DNA of 64,000 nt from Sphingomonas sp. BK580 (GCF_014194975.1 NZ_JACIAY010000002.1:434001-498000), one strand, 5' to 3'. Counted from the first letter of the stretch, positions 1 to 7,641 are shown. Program-made: numbers and translations. Notes: a model not told the origin generated them from the sequence alone.

Positions 1-126
1 ATCCTACATCGCCGCAAGCCGCGCAAATCCGTCGCTGTACTCACTTTGTCTCGCTAGGAGTCCTCGCGCGTATTCCCACGTTGCTGCTTGCGTGTTATCC
101 CGGTGCTTATCTAGGAGGTGTAGAGC
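1..126. other. Upstream region of the integrase gene
   Basis: No gene is supported here. It contains a strong ribosome binding site (AGGAGG, 114-119) for the integrase. A ten-base word GGTGCTTATC at 102-111 recurs at 27220-27229 near the other end of the island; it might be an integrase arm site or coincidence. Confidence 0.4.
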
Positions 127-1503
127 GTGGCTGTCGGTAAGGTGACGAAGCTTTCCGTGGAGGCGGTGCCGTTGCCGGCCGCAGGGAAGCGTGAGCACCT
201 CTGGGACGAGCGTCTGAAGGGCTTCGGTGTGATGGTGACCGACAGGGGCGTTCGCTCCTACATCGTCCAGTATCGGATTGGCGGCAGGGGCTCTCCCACG
301 CGCCGCGTGACCATCGGCAAGCATGGCTCTCCCTGGACGGCCGAGACAGCACGTAAGCGCGCCACTGAGCTGCTGGAACAGGTGCGCCGGCAGGACGATC
401 CGTTCGATGCGGCCAAGGCGAAGGTAGCGGCCGATCGCGAGGCGAGGGCGAAGGCGACGGCTTCGGCGGTGATCTCTGAAAGGCTGGCCTTCTCGACGTT
501 CGCGGGTCGGTATGTCGACAAGTACGCCAAGGTGCATCAGGCGAAGAGCTGGCGCGAGACCGAGGGTGTCATCAATCGTGATCTCGTCCCTCGGTTTGGC
601 ACCACGCCGCTGACAGCGATCGAGGATGCCGACGTGGTCGAGCTGCTGGAGGCGCTGGGCGAACGTGGCCCCTCTGCCGCTCTGAAGGGCTACAAGGCGC
701 TACGGCAGATCTTCGCGTATGCCATCGACAAAGAACGTCGCCACTTTCCGGCAGGAAAGAACCCGATGGCTGGGATCAAGCCGCCCGCAAAGATGGGCAA
801 GCGAGACCGGACGCTGACCGATGCCGAACTGCGGCTCGTGTGGCTGGCGGCAGGCGGGCTCGGGTGGCCCTTCGGTCCGATCGTCCGGCTGCTCATCCTG
901 ACGGGCCAGCGCCGCGACGAGGTCGCCGGCATGTCGTGGGTCGAGGTCGACAAGGAGGCGAGGCAATGGTTGCTGCCCGGCGCGCGATCGAAGAACGGGC
1001 TGCCCAACCTGGTGCCGCTCAGCGACCCGGCGATGTCGATTGTCACAGACCTCCCCGTCATCAGGGCGGTGCGTGAGACCGGCGACAAGCGCCCCGATCC
1101 GCGGCTGCTATTCACGACCACTGGCGAGACGCCGGTGTCGGGGTTCTCCAAGGTGAAGGCACGACTCGACGCGTCGATGCTGGACCTGATGAAGCATGAG
1201 GCGGCGGACGCCGGGGCAGGTGAGGATGAGCTTGCCGCCCTGTCTGTCAAGCCGTGGACGCTCCACGACCTGCGCCGCACGCTCGCCGCTGGTTGTCAGC
1301 GACTCGGCTTCCCGGTGGAGGTCACGGAGGCGGTCATCAATCACGTCAGCGGCACGCGTGCCGGGATCGTCGGCGTGTACCAAACCTATCGCTATGAGAC
1401 GGAGAAGCGCTCTGCACTGGATGCGTGGGCTCGGCACGTCATGGAGGCGATCACCGGCAAGTCTGCGGCCAGCAATGTTGTCGTACTGGAGCGGCGCGCA
1501 TGA
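127..1503 (+). CDS. int: Tyrosine recombinase, P4-type integrase
   Basis: Site-specific recombinase that would insert and excise the island. The 458-residue protein has the N-terminal DUF4102-like domain of P4-family integrases (about residues 5-90), a SAM-like core-binding region (about 120-215) and a catalytic domain. Visible catalytic residues are Arg262 in TGQRRDEV, Lys289, the HDLR box at 380-383, His406 and a Tyr near 418 in VYQTY. The start is GTG at 127, seven bases after AGGAGG. Family members usually sit next to a tRNA; here the only tRNA seen (Thr) is at the opposite end of the island. Its stop overlaps the next start as ATGA. The fold and the role are secure; the target site is inferred. 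Confidence 0.95.
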   Translation: MAVGKVTKLSVEAVPLPAAGKREHLWDERLKGFGVMVTDRGVRSYIVQYRIGGRGSPTRRVTIGKHGSPWTAETARKRATELLEQVRRQDDPFDAAKAKVAADREARAKATASAVISERLAFSTFAGRYVDKYAKVHQAKSWRETEGVINRDLVPRFGTTPLTAIEDADVVELLEALGERGPSAALKGYKALRQIFAYAIDKERRHFPAGKNPMAGIKPPAKMGKRDRTLTDAELRLVWLAAGGLGWPFGPIVRLLILTGQRRDEVAGMSWVEVDKEARQWLLPGARSKNGLPNLVPLSDPAMSIVTDLPVIRAVRETGDKRPDPRLLFTTTGETPVSGFSKVKARLDASMLDLMKHEAADAGAGEDELAALSVKPWTLHDLRRTLAAGCQRLGFPVEVTEAVINHVSGTRAGIVGVYQTYRYETEKRSALDAWARHVMEAITGKSAASNVVVLERRA

Positions 1504-2132
1504 CCCGGATGCTCTTAGTGGAAGCCGTGACCTGGATCGCAACACGTGATGCAGCTCTGACCGCGCATATTGCCTCCATTGCAGCGGATACTCCTGGGCG
1601 CGTGCGAGGAGATTACCTTTCCGTGGCCGCAGCATGGATAGAATTGAGCGAAATGATCGACGCTCAGACCCGTGAAGAGGCGCGGCGAGCGCTTCTTGGT
1701 TATGCCGCAGAAGGAAGGGTCGGCGCAGTTGGCATACGCGACCCCAAGGATGGCTTGGTTGAAGTGTCAGCTCTCGCCTTTGAAGCAGGCCAATTTGGGT
1801 CCGACGGATTGTACCCGCTCGGAAGTCTGAAGGTGCACGGGCAACGATGGTCCGGGTTGCGATTTGACCGAGATGCTCTTCTTAGCGTCTGCCCGGCAGA
1901 GCTGAGAATAACGCCACAACCTGTCAAGCAGGTAAGCGTCGGCCGAAGTGTTATTGAGCGCCAAACATGGGAACTTTTTGACAAGGGGTTCACTCAAGCT
2001 GAAACCGTAAGGCAGCTAATTACGACGCACGCGCCAAAAAAGGTCAATCGCGGCTGGGTGCGAGAGGAATATAGAAAATGCGCCGCTGCGCGGGGGCGCA
2101 CAATCCGTCCAGGGCCAAGATCAGCCGAATAG
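1500..2132 (+). CDS. Hypothetical protein coupled to the integrase
   Basis: A 210-residue protein of unknown function. The ATG at 1500 overlaps the integrase stop by four bases (ATGA), so translation is probably coupled; a longer upstream reading exists in the same frame but only inside int. The first half is helical and rich in Ala. The C-terminal part, around residues 150-210, reads like a small DNA-binding helical segment (about residues 150-190) ending in a basic tail. Position directly behind int suggests a recombination accessory protein such as a directionality factor, but no family is recognised. Confidence 0.75.
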   Translation: MTRMLLVEAVTWIATRDAALTAHIASIAADTPGRVRGDYLSVAAAWIELSEMIDAQTREEARRALLGYAAEGRVGAVGIRDPKDGLVEVSALAFEAGQFGSDGLYPLGSLKVHGQRWSGLRFDRDALLSVCPAELRITPQPVKQVSVGRSVIERQTWELFDKGFTQAETVRQLITTHAPKKVNRGWVREEYRKCAAARGRTIRPGPRSAE

Positions 2133-2174
2133 CGCAATCGCGCCGCTTTCGTCATCGGCGCAATACGGCGCAAT
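2132..2174. repeat. Three GCGCAAT repeats before the AlpA-like gene
   Basis: GCGCAAT occurs at 2132-2138, 2158-2164 and 2168-2174. The last two lie inside tandem copies of CGGCGCAAT one base apart, that is, on a 10-bp helical repeat. The array sits between the int operon and the HTH gene at 2244. It could be a binding site for the AlpA-like protein or an accessory recombination site. The function is inferred only. Confidence 0.35.
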
Positions 2175-2243
2175 CATGCACAAATCGCAAGTCGCCGCAA
2201 CATGTCGCATCTCCTCTCTTGTCACCGCGACAGGAGAAAGAAA

Positions 2244-2444
2244 GTGCAGGGATACCTTAGGACACCAGAAGCCGCGAAATACTTGGGGGTCGGACGGAGC
2301 ACGCTAGAGCGGAAGCGGATCGACGGCAGTGGACCGCGGTTCCGCCAGCTCGGCTCCAAGATCATCACCTACGCTATTTCTGATTTGGATGCTTGGGCAT
2401 CGAAGCAGGTGCTTTCCAGCACCAGCGAGCGGGCTGCCGCGTGA
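2244..2444 (+). CDS. AlpA/excisionase-like helix-turn-helix protein
   Basis: A 66-residue DNA-binding protein of the MerR-like winged-HTH type (HTH_17/AlpA). The motif TPEAAKYLGVGRSTLERKR, about residues 6-24, is the recognition HTH, followed by the short wing and an I-x-Y-x-x-x-D-L-D-x-W segment typical of these proteins. The start is GTG at 2244 with AGGAGA six bases upstream; a longer ATG start at 2202 lacks such a site. In P4-like elements AlpA proteins switch on the integrase or act as excisionase, and its place between int and the replication genes fits that. Confidence 0.85.
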   Translation: MQGYLRTPEAAKYLGVGRSTLERKRIDGSGPRFRQLGSKIITYAISDLDAWASKQVLSSTSERAAA

Positions 2445-2450
2445 GCGCTC

Positions 2451-2654
2451 ATGGCATCAGCAACGGCTCGGGCGCCGCAGCCCAGAAATGAAAAGGGCCG
2501 GCTGGCGGGCCGACCCAATTCGAAACTGAACATTCGTAGCAACAGCGACACCTCAGATAGCGCGATCACCCTTCGCCTGCAACGGCTGATGCGCCTCGGC
2601 GCGTCTGGTCACAGCGCTTATCTGATTGCCGCTCTCGTTTGGGGAGAGCGCTGA
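2451..2654 (+). CDS. Small basic hypothetical protein
   Basis: A 67-residue protein starting six bases after the AlpA-like stop and ending at TGATG, where the next gene begins. The N-terminal half is basic and polar, rich in Arg, Asn and Ser; the end (about residues 42-63, LQRLMRLGASGHSAYLIAAL) looks like one amphipathic helix. No family is recognised. Tight packing within the replication cassette is the main reason to accept it. Confidence 0.6.
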   Translation: MASATARAPQPRNEKGRLAGRPNSKLNIRSNSDTSDSAITLRLQRLMRLGASGHSAYLIAALVWGER

Positions 2655-2845
2655 TGGATACTCAGCACACGATCTACCTGCGCCGGGTCAACGGCGAATA
2701 CCGCGTGTCGGTTGAGCCCGAGGTAACCGGCTTCGACTTTAACAAGGCCAGCCACAGCTACGCCATCGCACGTACGTTCGCCCGTGGGGTCGCGCTGCAT
2801 CGCGGCTTCCCTCTCACCGACGAGACCGGAGAGGTGCAGGCATGA
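2654..2845 (+). CDS. Small hypothetical protein of the replication cassette
   Basis: A 63-residue protein whose ATG at 2654 overlaps the previous stop by one base (TGATG). It begins MDTQHTIYLRRVNGEYRVSV and looks like a small beta-rich fold followed by a helix. It ends in an ATGA overlap with the next gene. No family is recognised. The chain of overlaps suggests that it is co-translated with its neighbours and works in the same process as the helicase. Confidence 0.65.
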   Translation: MDTQHTIYLRRVNGEYRVSVEPEVTGFDFNKASHSYAIARTFARGVALHRGFPLTDETGEVQA

Positions 2846-3042
2846 CCCGCGAGGATACCGCCTGGGCGCTCCTGGACGCGCACCGTAACGGCACGGCACC
2901 TCTGACCCAAAAGGCTGGCGGCTTCTGCGGCCAGATCGCGGTCGCGCCCGATCAGCCGCTCTCCGAGAAGCAGCGTACGTGGTTCTCGAAATTAGTCGAG
3001 CGCGCTGGTCTCCCCCCTCTCGCCAATGGAGGCGACGCATGA
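2842..3042 (+). CDS. Small hypothetical protein of the replication cassette
   Basis: A 66-residue protein starting at an ATGA overlap (2842). The second half, around LSEKQRTWFSKLVERAGLPPL (about residues 40-60), resembles a small helical segment found in replication or recombination proteins of phages, but this is only an impression. It ends in an ATGA overlap at 3039 with the winged-helix gene. No function can be assigned. Confidence 0.65.
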   Translation: MTREDTAWALLDAHRNGTAPLTQKAGGFCGQIAVAPDQPLSEKQRTWFSKLVERAGLPPLANGGDA

Positions 3043-3386
3043 ACAATGATCGTTATCCACACGCCGCAGGGCATCTTGGCATCGGCGGCAGCGTCGAAGC
3101 TGCCGAGTTGATGACGCCGCAGCTGCCGAAGCTTCAGGCGCTGGTCAGCGAGGTCATCGCCTGCGCTGGGCCGCTTGGCGCTACTGGAGATGAGATCGCC
3201 GCCAAGCTCGGCTGGGACAAGTTCCGGGTTCGCCCGCGGACGGCAGAGCTGCGCAAGCTCGGCCGCATCATGGACAGCCGGCACCGCCGACCAAGCGAAG
3301 CAGGCATCGCGTCTATCGTCTGGGTTCTCCCGCAGTTCGCCGGCCCGGTCGAGCACAAGGGAGGCGTGGCGTATGAGGGGAAGTGA
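3039..3386 (+). CDS. Winged-helix-like hypothetical protein
   Basis: A 115-residue protein starting at the ATGA overlap at 3039. Residues about 28-75 (LQALVSEVIACAGPLGATGDEIAAKLGW ... RPRTAELRKLGRI) have the pattern of a winged helix: a helix, a turn with 'ATGDEIAAKLG', a recognition helix and a wing. Such small winged-helix proteins are common beside phage replication genes. It overlaps the next gene by 14 bases. The specific role is unknown. Confidence 0.7.
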   Translation: MNNDRYPHAAGHLGIGGSVEAAELMTPQLPKLQALVSEVIACAGPLGATGDEIAAKLGWDKFRVRPRTAELRKLGRIMDSRHRRPSEAGIASIVWVLPQFAGPVEHKGGVAYEGK

Positions 3387-3930
3387 CCTCAAGAGGTTAT
3401 ACGCCGCTGCTGTGGCCGCCGTCAGCCAGGGCCACCTCGATCGCCTAAGTGCGGTCGGGGTGCGGCCCGATACCATCGCCCGCATAGGCCAGTCCTATCC
3501 TGCCTTCGGCGTGCTCAGTGGCGAGATGGAGACCGGTGGTCGCTTTCTCCTTGGCGAAGGTGGCGCGCACGTCGTGCAGCCTATCGTCGAGCACCACGAG
3601 CTGATCGACCTTGTAGCGTGGCGGCCTGGGTCGCCGATGCGTTGGGGGCTGGTGAATGGGCTTGGCTGGCTGCTCAATGCGGATAGCTGCTTCGCCAGCC
3701 GTTGGGATGGCGATCGGCTTCGGTTGCACGCCACGCCACTCGACTGGCTCCGTGCTGACGCGGTGGGCGGCGTCGTGCTCGACTGGGACAGCCCAGATCT
3801 AACCTGGCTCCGCGGCTTTGCTCAGATCGACTGCGGCAACGACATGGTCGCAGCGTCGCTTGGGCGCGCACTGAACAAGTCGACCCGCGCGCCGAGACTT
3901 AGGACCATGGAGGCGCGTCATGTCGCGTGA
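3373..3930 (+). CDS. Hypothetical protein upstream of the helicase
   Basis: A 185-residue protein with ATG at 3373, inside the end of the preceding gene, and with its own end overlapping the helicase start by 11 bases. It starts with a helical segment and continues as an alpha/beta region with several Trp residues and an acidic patch VLDWDSPDLTW (about residues 137-147). In mobile elements the gene before a RepA-like helicase is often a primase or helicase loader. I do not see a convincing primase motif, so the role is left open. Confidence 0.7.
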   Translation: MRGSDLKRLYAAAVAAVSQGHLDRLSAVGVRPDTIARIGQSYPAFGVLSGEMETGGRFLLGEGGAHVVQPIVEHHELIDLVAWRPGSPMRWGLVNGLGWLLNADSCFASRWDGDRLRLHATPLDWLRADAVGGVVLDWDSPDLTWLRGFAQIDCGNDMVAASLGRALNKSTRAPRLRTMEARHVA

Positions 3931-5128
3931 CCTCGCGTCCATGATCGCTGACGAGCCTGTGCCGCACCCGGCGATCAGCACGGCGATCAAGGCGACGCCG
4001 TACCAGTGGCGTGACCCCGCCAGCATTCCGCCTCGTGCGTGGGTTTACGGCCACATGCTGCTGCGCGGCTCCCTGACGGTCGTCGTCGCCCCCGGCGCTA
4101 CCGGCAAGACTGCGCTGATGATCGGCACAGCCATGGCGCTGGCTACCGGGCGAAACCTTCTCGGGCCCAAGGTATGGCATGGCCCTAAGCGTGTGTGGCT
4201 GTTCAATCTGGAGGATGCGAGCGACGAACTGGCCCGCGGCGTACAGGCAGGCGCGATCCACTGGGGCATCAAGCCGGACGATCTCGGCGGCCGTCTCTAT
4301 GTCGATAGCGGCATGGATGGCGTCGAGCTGAAGACGGCGCTTGAAACGCCTACTGGCACGAAGATCAACGTTCCCGTCGTTGGAGCGCTGATGACGCAGC
4401 TCAGGGACGAGCAGATCGACGTGCTCATCGTTGACCCGTTCGTGTCGTCTCACAGCGTCAACGAGAACGACAACCGCGCGATCGACATGGTGGCCAAGCA
4501 GTGGGCGCGCCTTGCCTCTCAAGCGGGCTGTGCGATCGTCCTGGTGCATCATGCGCGCAAGCTGGCCGGCGGAGAGGTGAGCGCTGAGACGGCCCGTGGC
4601 GCCAGCGCACTCATCGCTGCGGCTCGCTCGGTACCGACGCTCAACCGCATGTCGGACGAGGAAGCCGCCAAGTTCGGCATTGAAGGCGAAGAGCGCCGTC
4701 GCTTCTTCCGCGTCTACGACGACAAGAACAACCGCGCACCACCCTCTGACAAGTCGGACTGGTATCGGCTGCACAGCGTCTCGCTCGGCAACGGAGCTGA
4801 TGGAGGTGACAGCCTCCCCGTGGTAGTGCCCTGGTCACCGCCGCAGACTTTCGACGGCGTCACCGCCGCGCACCTTAGGGCAGTCCAGGATCTGCTTGCG
4901 CAAGGTGAGTACCGGAAGGACCAGCAAAGCCAGCCGTGGGCAGGAGACGTGGTGATCAGCGTGCTCGGCCTCGACGCCTCTCGAAAAGCCGATCGGCTGC
5001 GTGCCTCGTCACTCCTCACGACCTGGGAAGCCAACGGCGCTCTCGTGGTCGACACGATCAAGAACGCTAGCACCAACTACAAGCATCGGCCGATCTACAG
5101 GGTTGGCGAGTGGGCCATCAACGGATGA
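3920..5128 (+). CDS. repA: RepA-like hexameric DNA helicase (AAA_25 ATPase)
   Basis: A 402-residue RecA-fold ATPase of the RepA/AAA_25 family, which unwinds DNA at the origin of plasmids and mobile elements. Walker A is APGATGKT (57-64), the Walker B strand is DVLIVDPF (167-174), followed by an H motif VLVHHARK (207-214) and an arginine-bearing stretch TARGASALIAAARS (224-237). Length and motif order match the family. A C-terminal region (about 290-400) probably folds as a winged domain. The gene ends the cassette starting at 1500 and is followed at once by a G-rich hairpin region. Together this suggests that the excised element replicates. Confidence 0.9.
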   Translation: MSRDLASMIADEPVPHPAISTAIKATPYQWRDPASIPPRAWVYGHMLLRGSLTVVVAPGATGKTALMIGTAMALATGRNLLGPKVWHGPKRVWLFNLEDASDELARGVQAGAIHWGIKPDDLGGRLYVDSGMDGVELKTALETPTGTKINVPVVGALMTQLRDEQIDVLIVDPFVSSHSVNENDNRAIDMVAKQWARLASQAGCAIVLVHHARKLAGGEVSAETARGASALIAAARSVPTLNRMSDEEAAKFGIEGEERRRFFRVYDDKNNRAPPSDKSDWYRLHSVSLGNGADGGDSLPVVVPWSPPQTFDGVTAAHLRAVQDLLAQGEYRKDQQSQPWAGDVVISVLGLDASRKADRLRASSLLTTWEANGALVVDTIKNASTNYKHRPIYRVGEWAING

Positions 5129-5267
5129 CCCACCACCGGCTGAAGAAGGGTGGTGTACCGGTGGCGGGTGGTGGACTTCCGCACCTTCCACCACCCCCCT
5201 CCCCCGTAGGGGGTGGGGGGGGTGGTGGTGGAAGAAGGGGGCCCGGTGACGGGTGGCGGGTGGTGGG
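5129..5267. repeat. G-rich hairpin with flanking repeats, candidate origin
   Basis: Immediately after the helicase gene there is a long near-perfect hairpin: arms 5185-5205 (C-rich) and 5209-5234 (G-rich), with a three-base loop GTA. On both sides lie copies of CGGGTGGTGG (5165-5174 and within 5250-5266), and CCACCACCGG at 5130-5139 faces CCGGTGG at 5158. The G-rich arm contains G-runs of the kind that form quadruplexes. There is no T-tract as in a terminator. Being next to repA, it may be the replication origin; that is inference. Confidence 0.55.
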
Positions 5268-5338
5268 CGCTCAAGGCGCCACATACCCCTAGTGTACCGA
5301 CAGCGATATCAGGTCGACAAACGGGGGAGAAAACGGAG

Positions 5339-5578
5339 ATGAGGGACAGGACGACGTTCGCGCATGACCTTGGCCACATGCGACACCGCAAGCTGCGGGT
5401 CTGCCAGGAGGTCTTCGCCGAACGGTACGGTGTCAGCCTCGCGATGCTGAAGGATCAGGAGCAGGGGCGGCACAGCCCGCATCCGGCGTTCAAGGTGCTG
5501 GTCGCGGCGATCGACATGGATCCGTTCTTCATGGCGAAGGCGGCTCAGGCAGCGGAAGAGCGCTGGGGTGGGGAATAG
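5339..5578 (+). CDS. XRE-family HTH regulator
   Basis: A 79-residue DNA-binding protein with a lambda-repressor-like five-helix domain: LRVCQEVFAERYGVSLAMLKDQEQGR (about residues 18-43) contains the helix-turn-helix, and 'HPAFKVLVAAI' gives the following helix. It has no C-terminal dimerisation or peptidase domain, so it is Cro-like rather than CI-like. The ATG at 5339 follows GGGGGAG; a longer reading upstream passes through the G-rich repeat and is rejected. It may control the replication module or act on the palindrome at 5606. Confidence 0.85.
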   Translation: MRDRTTFAHDLGHMRHRKLRVCQEVFAERYGVSLAMLKDQEQGRHSPHPAFKVLVAAIDMDPFFMAKAAQAAEERWGGE

Positions 5579-5605
5579 CGGGGGCTCCGCCGTTTACACG
5601 CAGAC

Positions 5606-5619
5606 CGCGCACGTGCGCG
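5606..5619. promoter_or_regulatory. 14-bp perfect palindrome, possible operator
   Basis: CGCGCACGTGCGCG is a perfect palindrome 28 bases after the XRE gene, followed by an AT-rich TATATAT tract at about 5625. It may be an operator for that regulator or a short terminator. No transcript direction can be assigned. Confidence 0.4.
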
Positions 5620-5729
5620 TAAGGTATATATCTATAGGCTCAAACCTGAGTGTCCGGCAGTACGGGAGGCCCGGATTATTTTAGAGAAGAGTACGCGAGC
5701 CTCGGTCCAAGCCGCACCGCCTCGCTCGA

Positions 5730-5957
5730 TCAAATCCGGCTGACAGGGGTGTCCGGCCCATCCGCTCGGAAGTCGCGCACTGCAAAGCCCCCTCCGGCCT
5801 CGACGAGGTGATAGCGGTCATCGTCGTCCAGGCTTTCGTACCGGTAGGATCCTGGCAGATGCTGCCCCTGAAATGCCCTGTAGTTCTGCATTTTTCGGAA
5901 CACCCAAGCCCGGCCGTCCTCCGCGCGGACTGTGAAGCGGTCGGTCTCTCGTTCCAT
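5730..5957 (-). CDS. Small acidic hypothetical protein
   Basis: A 75-residue protein of unknown function on the minus strand. It is beta-rich, with FTVRAEDGRAWVFRKM near the start and a run of four Asp (about residues 44-47) before YHLVEAGGGFAVRDF. Codon usage and composition look like a true protein and not a shadow frame. It has no clear signal peptide or membrane segment. The ribosome binding site before the ATG at 5957 is weak, so the start is uncertain. Confidence 0.6.
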   Translation of the reverse strand: MERETDRFTVRAEDGRAWVFRKMQNYRAFQGQHLPGSYRYESLDDDDRYHLVEAGGGFAVRDFRADGPDTPVSRI

Positions 5958-6074
5958 GTGCAGTCTCGCATGTGCCTGCTTCGCGCATAACCCACGACCG
6001 AGCAGGAGGACAGCAGGCCAGTGCGTTTGAAGAAGGTTCGTTATCGCGCAGGTGTCCGTGCGTCATGGGGGCGA

Positions 6075-6491
6075 CTACATCACAGGTCCGCAATCCCTGA
6101 AGTCGCACCACTTGGCCGAGGCCAGCTCCCGCTCGATTTTGCCCACCCGCTCCTCGGCGGTTCGCCCGCCGAATAGCGTCTCGTCAAACTCCTCCGCCGG
6201 TAGCGTCCGATTATAGCGCTCCGTGATGACTGCCGCCTCCCGCAGCTCGGTCGGGCAGGCATACCCAAGCCGCTCGACTTGCTCGTCGGTCAGCGGCGGT
6301 CCGGCGAGCGCATCATCCGCGTGAGGTCGAAGGCAGTCGAAATAACGAAGACGTGCTTCAAAGGCCGCCTTCTCAGGCGCTGTCATCCCAAGCAGCATCG
6401 TCTGCACGTATGGCGTCTCGAACTTCCAGCAGCCAGAGAGACCAAGCGTCAGGCTGATCGCGAGCAAACCGGACTGCAATCTCGTCGCCAT
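6075..6491 (-). CDS. Putative lipoprotein
   Basis: A 138-residue protein with a lipoprotein signal: a basic start (MATRLQ), a hydrophobic stretch and the lipobox LSGC with Cys21 as the likely lipidated residue. The mature part is helical and charged, with five further Cys (about 53, 79, 126, 128?, 133 region), several near the end in KWCDFRDCG. It resembles the small lipoproteins of lysis cassettes only in general form; no spanin partner or lysozyme was found nearby. Function unknown. Confidence 0.75.
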   Translation of the reverse strand: MATRLQSGLLAISLTLGLSGCWKFETPYVQTMLLGMTAPEKAAFEARLRYFDCLRPHADDALAGPPLTDEQVERLGYACPTELREAAVITERYNRTLPAEEFDETLFGGRTAEERVGKIERELASAKWCDFRDCGPVM

Positions 6492-6542
6492 GATCGAACG
6501 ATAGAACGTGGCGCGCGGATGTCCAACGACGGCTGCGTGCTC

Positions 6543-7061
6543 TCACCGAAACTCCGCCCACACCGGGTGCCCAGCATCCACCAGCTTAGTGACGATCCAC
6601 CGCATCGCCTGGAGCGCGGGCCCGTGCGGCTTGCCACGGCCGGTCTCCGCTGCGCTCCAGAAGGTCACCAGCAGCTCGCGGTCGGGCAGGTACGCGCGCA
6701 GCACGCGCAGGGCCAGGCGGGTGGCTGGCACACAGACGTCCTCGTCCCGCGCACGCCGGCTGGCATCGTCGAGCACGGCAAGCGCCAAGTTCATCAATAA
6801 CGCCTGCGATCGGCGCTCGCGGCGCTCGCGGTCGTCCTGGCCGAACGGCACACCGTCCACCCGCGTGTCGGTCGAGTCGCACTCGCGGCAGGGCATCGTG
6901 TACCGCACCGCCTCCCACTCCATCGATAGTCGACGAAAGCGGCGGTCGATGATCAGCTCCTCAAGGTCGTACTGCTTCACCGCTTTGCACACGCGGCAGG
7001 TCACGCGCACCGCGCCCTCGACTCGGCGGAGGTCCTGAAGCGTCTGAGGTGGGCCGACCAT
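6543..7061 (-). CDS. Zinc-ribbon protein behind a LexA box
   Basis: A 172-residue protein with a putative zinc ribbon: CRVC at about residues 22-25 and CREC at about 58-61. The rest is helical, with a conserved-looking AYLPDRELLVTFW segment. I chose the ATG at 7061; an extension up to 7160 in the same frame is possible but would run across the LexA box. A GAAC-N7-GAAC box lies only 16 bases upstream, so expression is probably induced by DNA damage. The family is not recognised. A role in the excision or replication response of the element is plausible but unproved. Confidence 0.7.
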   Translation of the reverse strand: MVGPPQTLQDLRRVEGAVRVTCRVCKAVKQYDLEELIIDRRFRRLSMEWEAVRYTMPCRECDSTDTRVDGVPFGQDDRERRERRSQALLMNLALAVLDDASRRARDEDVCVPATRLALRVLRAYLPDRELLVTFWSAAETGRGKPHGPALQAMRWIVTKLVDAGHPVWAEFR

Positions 7062-7076
7062 GCAACCATGGTGCAG

Positions 7077-7091
7077 GAACGTAGCAGGAAC
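7077..7091. promoter_or_regulatory. LexA (SOS) box
   Basis: GAAC at 7077-7080, seven bases, then GAAC at 7088-7091. This is the direct-repeat LexA box known from Alphaproteobacteria. It lies between the minus-strand zinc-ribbon gene (start 7061) and the plus-strand small ORF (7214), and could control either or both. Confidence 0.6.
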
Positions 7092-7213
7092 AAACAGGCT
7101 TGATCTGCACGCGACGGCGTGCGACTCGGAGATCAGCGCGGCGCCTCCTTCCACACGCATCGCCCGCTCGCCCGCGGCGCCGGGCTTACCACCGGTGCCG
7201 CGGAAGCTTCAGG

Positions 7214-7384
7214 ATGAAGCGAGCACGGCTTCGCAGCGACCTACATGCTTGTCGGCCGAGCACACCGCTCTATCGTTCACCAATGCTCGACGCCTCGCCC
7301 CGGTTCACGCCCGAAGCGCTTGCCACTTGGAGCGACCAAGGACTGCGCACCGAAGGGCGGTTGCCGTTGAGGAGGTCTGAGTGA
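7214..7384 (+). CDS. Possible small protein, coupled to the next gene
   Basis: A 56-residue reading frame ending in TGATG, with the next gene starting inside this overlap. The last half (MLDASPRFTPEALATWSDQG and on) reads as a plausible protein, and a start at the ATG at about 7283 is also possible. No family is known. Confidence rests only on the coupling and on the AGGAGG placed within its last codons for the downstream gene. Confidence 0.35.
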   Translation: MKRARLRSDLHACRPSTPLYRSPMLDASPRFTPEALATWSDQGLRTEGRLPLRRSE

Positions 7385-7641
7385 TGGTCCTGTTGGTACT
7401 CACCACGATTTACAGCCCCCTTCCCACGATAGTGTATGGGCCACCACTGTCGTTGACGCGGTTTGAGGGTGCGGCGCTCGCTTGTAAGTACCCTCGACAA
7501 AGCGTTGTTCGAGGCGTTTTCAACGGCCGCAAAGTCGTCATGCTACCCGCAAGCCCGCCAAGCTACGCCGCAAGTGAATGCGCTCGTAAGTGGCTTCACC
7601 TGCATCCCGACGTGAGGCCCTTCGAACCTAAGGGTCGGTAG
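7384..7641 (+). CDS. Small hypothetical protein
   Basis: An 85-residue protein starting at ATG 7384 with AGGAGG eight bases upstream (7370-7375); GTG 7381 is an alternative. The N-terminus is hydrophobic (MVLLVLTTIYSPLPTIVYG) and could be a membrane anchor or an uncleaved signal. The middle reads as a short beta-rich domain with GVFNGRKVVMLPASPPSY. No family is recognised. It ends before a convergent terminator-like hairpin. Confidence 0.6.
   Translation: MVLLVLTTIYSPLPTIVYGPPLSLTRFEGAALACKYPRQSVVRGVFNGRKVVMLPASPPSYAASECARKWLHLHPDVRPFEPKGR

Noticed and set aside
1..126. Search for a copy of the tRNA-Thr 3' end as the left attachment site
   Set aside because: No match was found; the left junction is not in the window.
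5110..5292. A Gly/Pro-rich frame through the G-rich region behind repA
   Set aside because: The frame only translates the GGTGG repeats; the region is better explained as non-coding structure.
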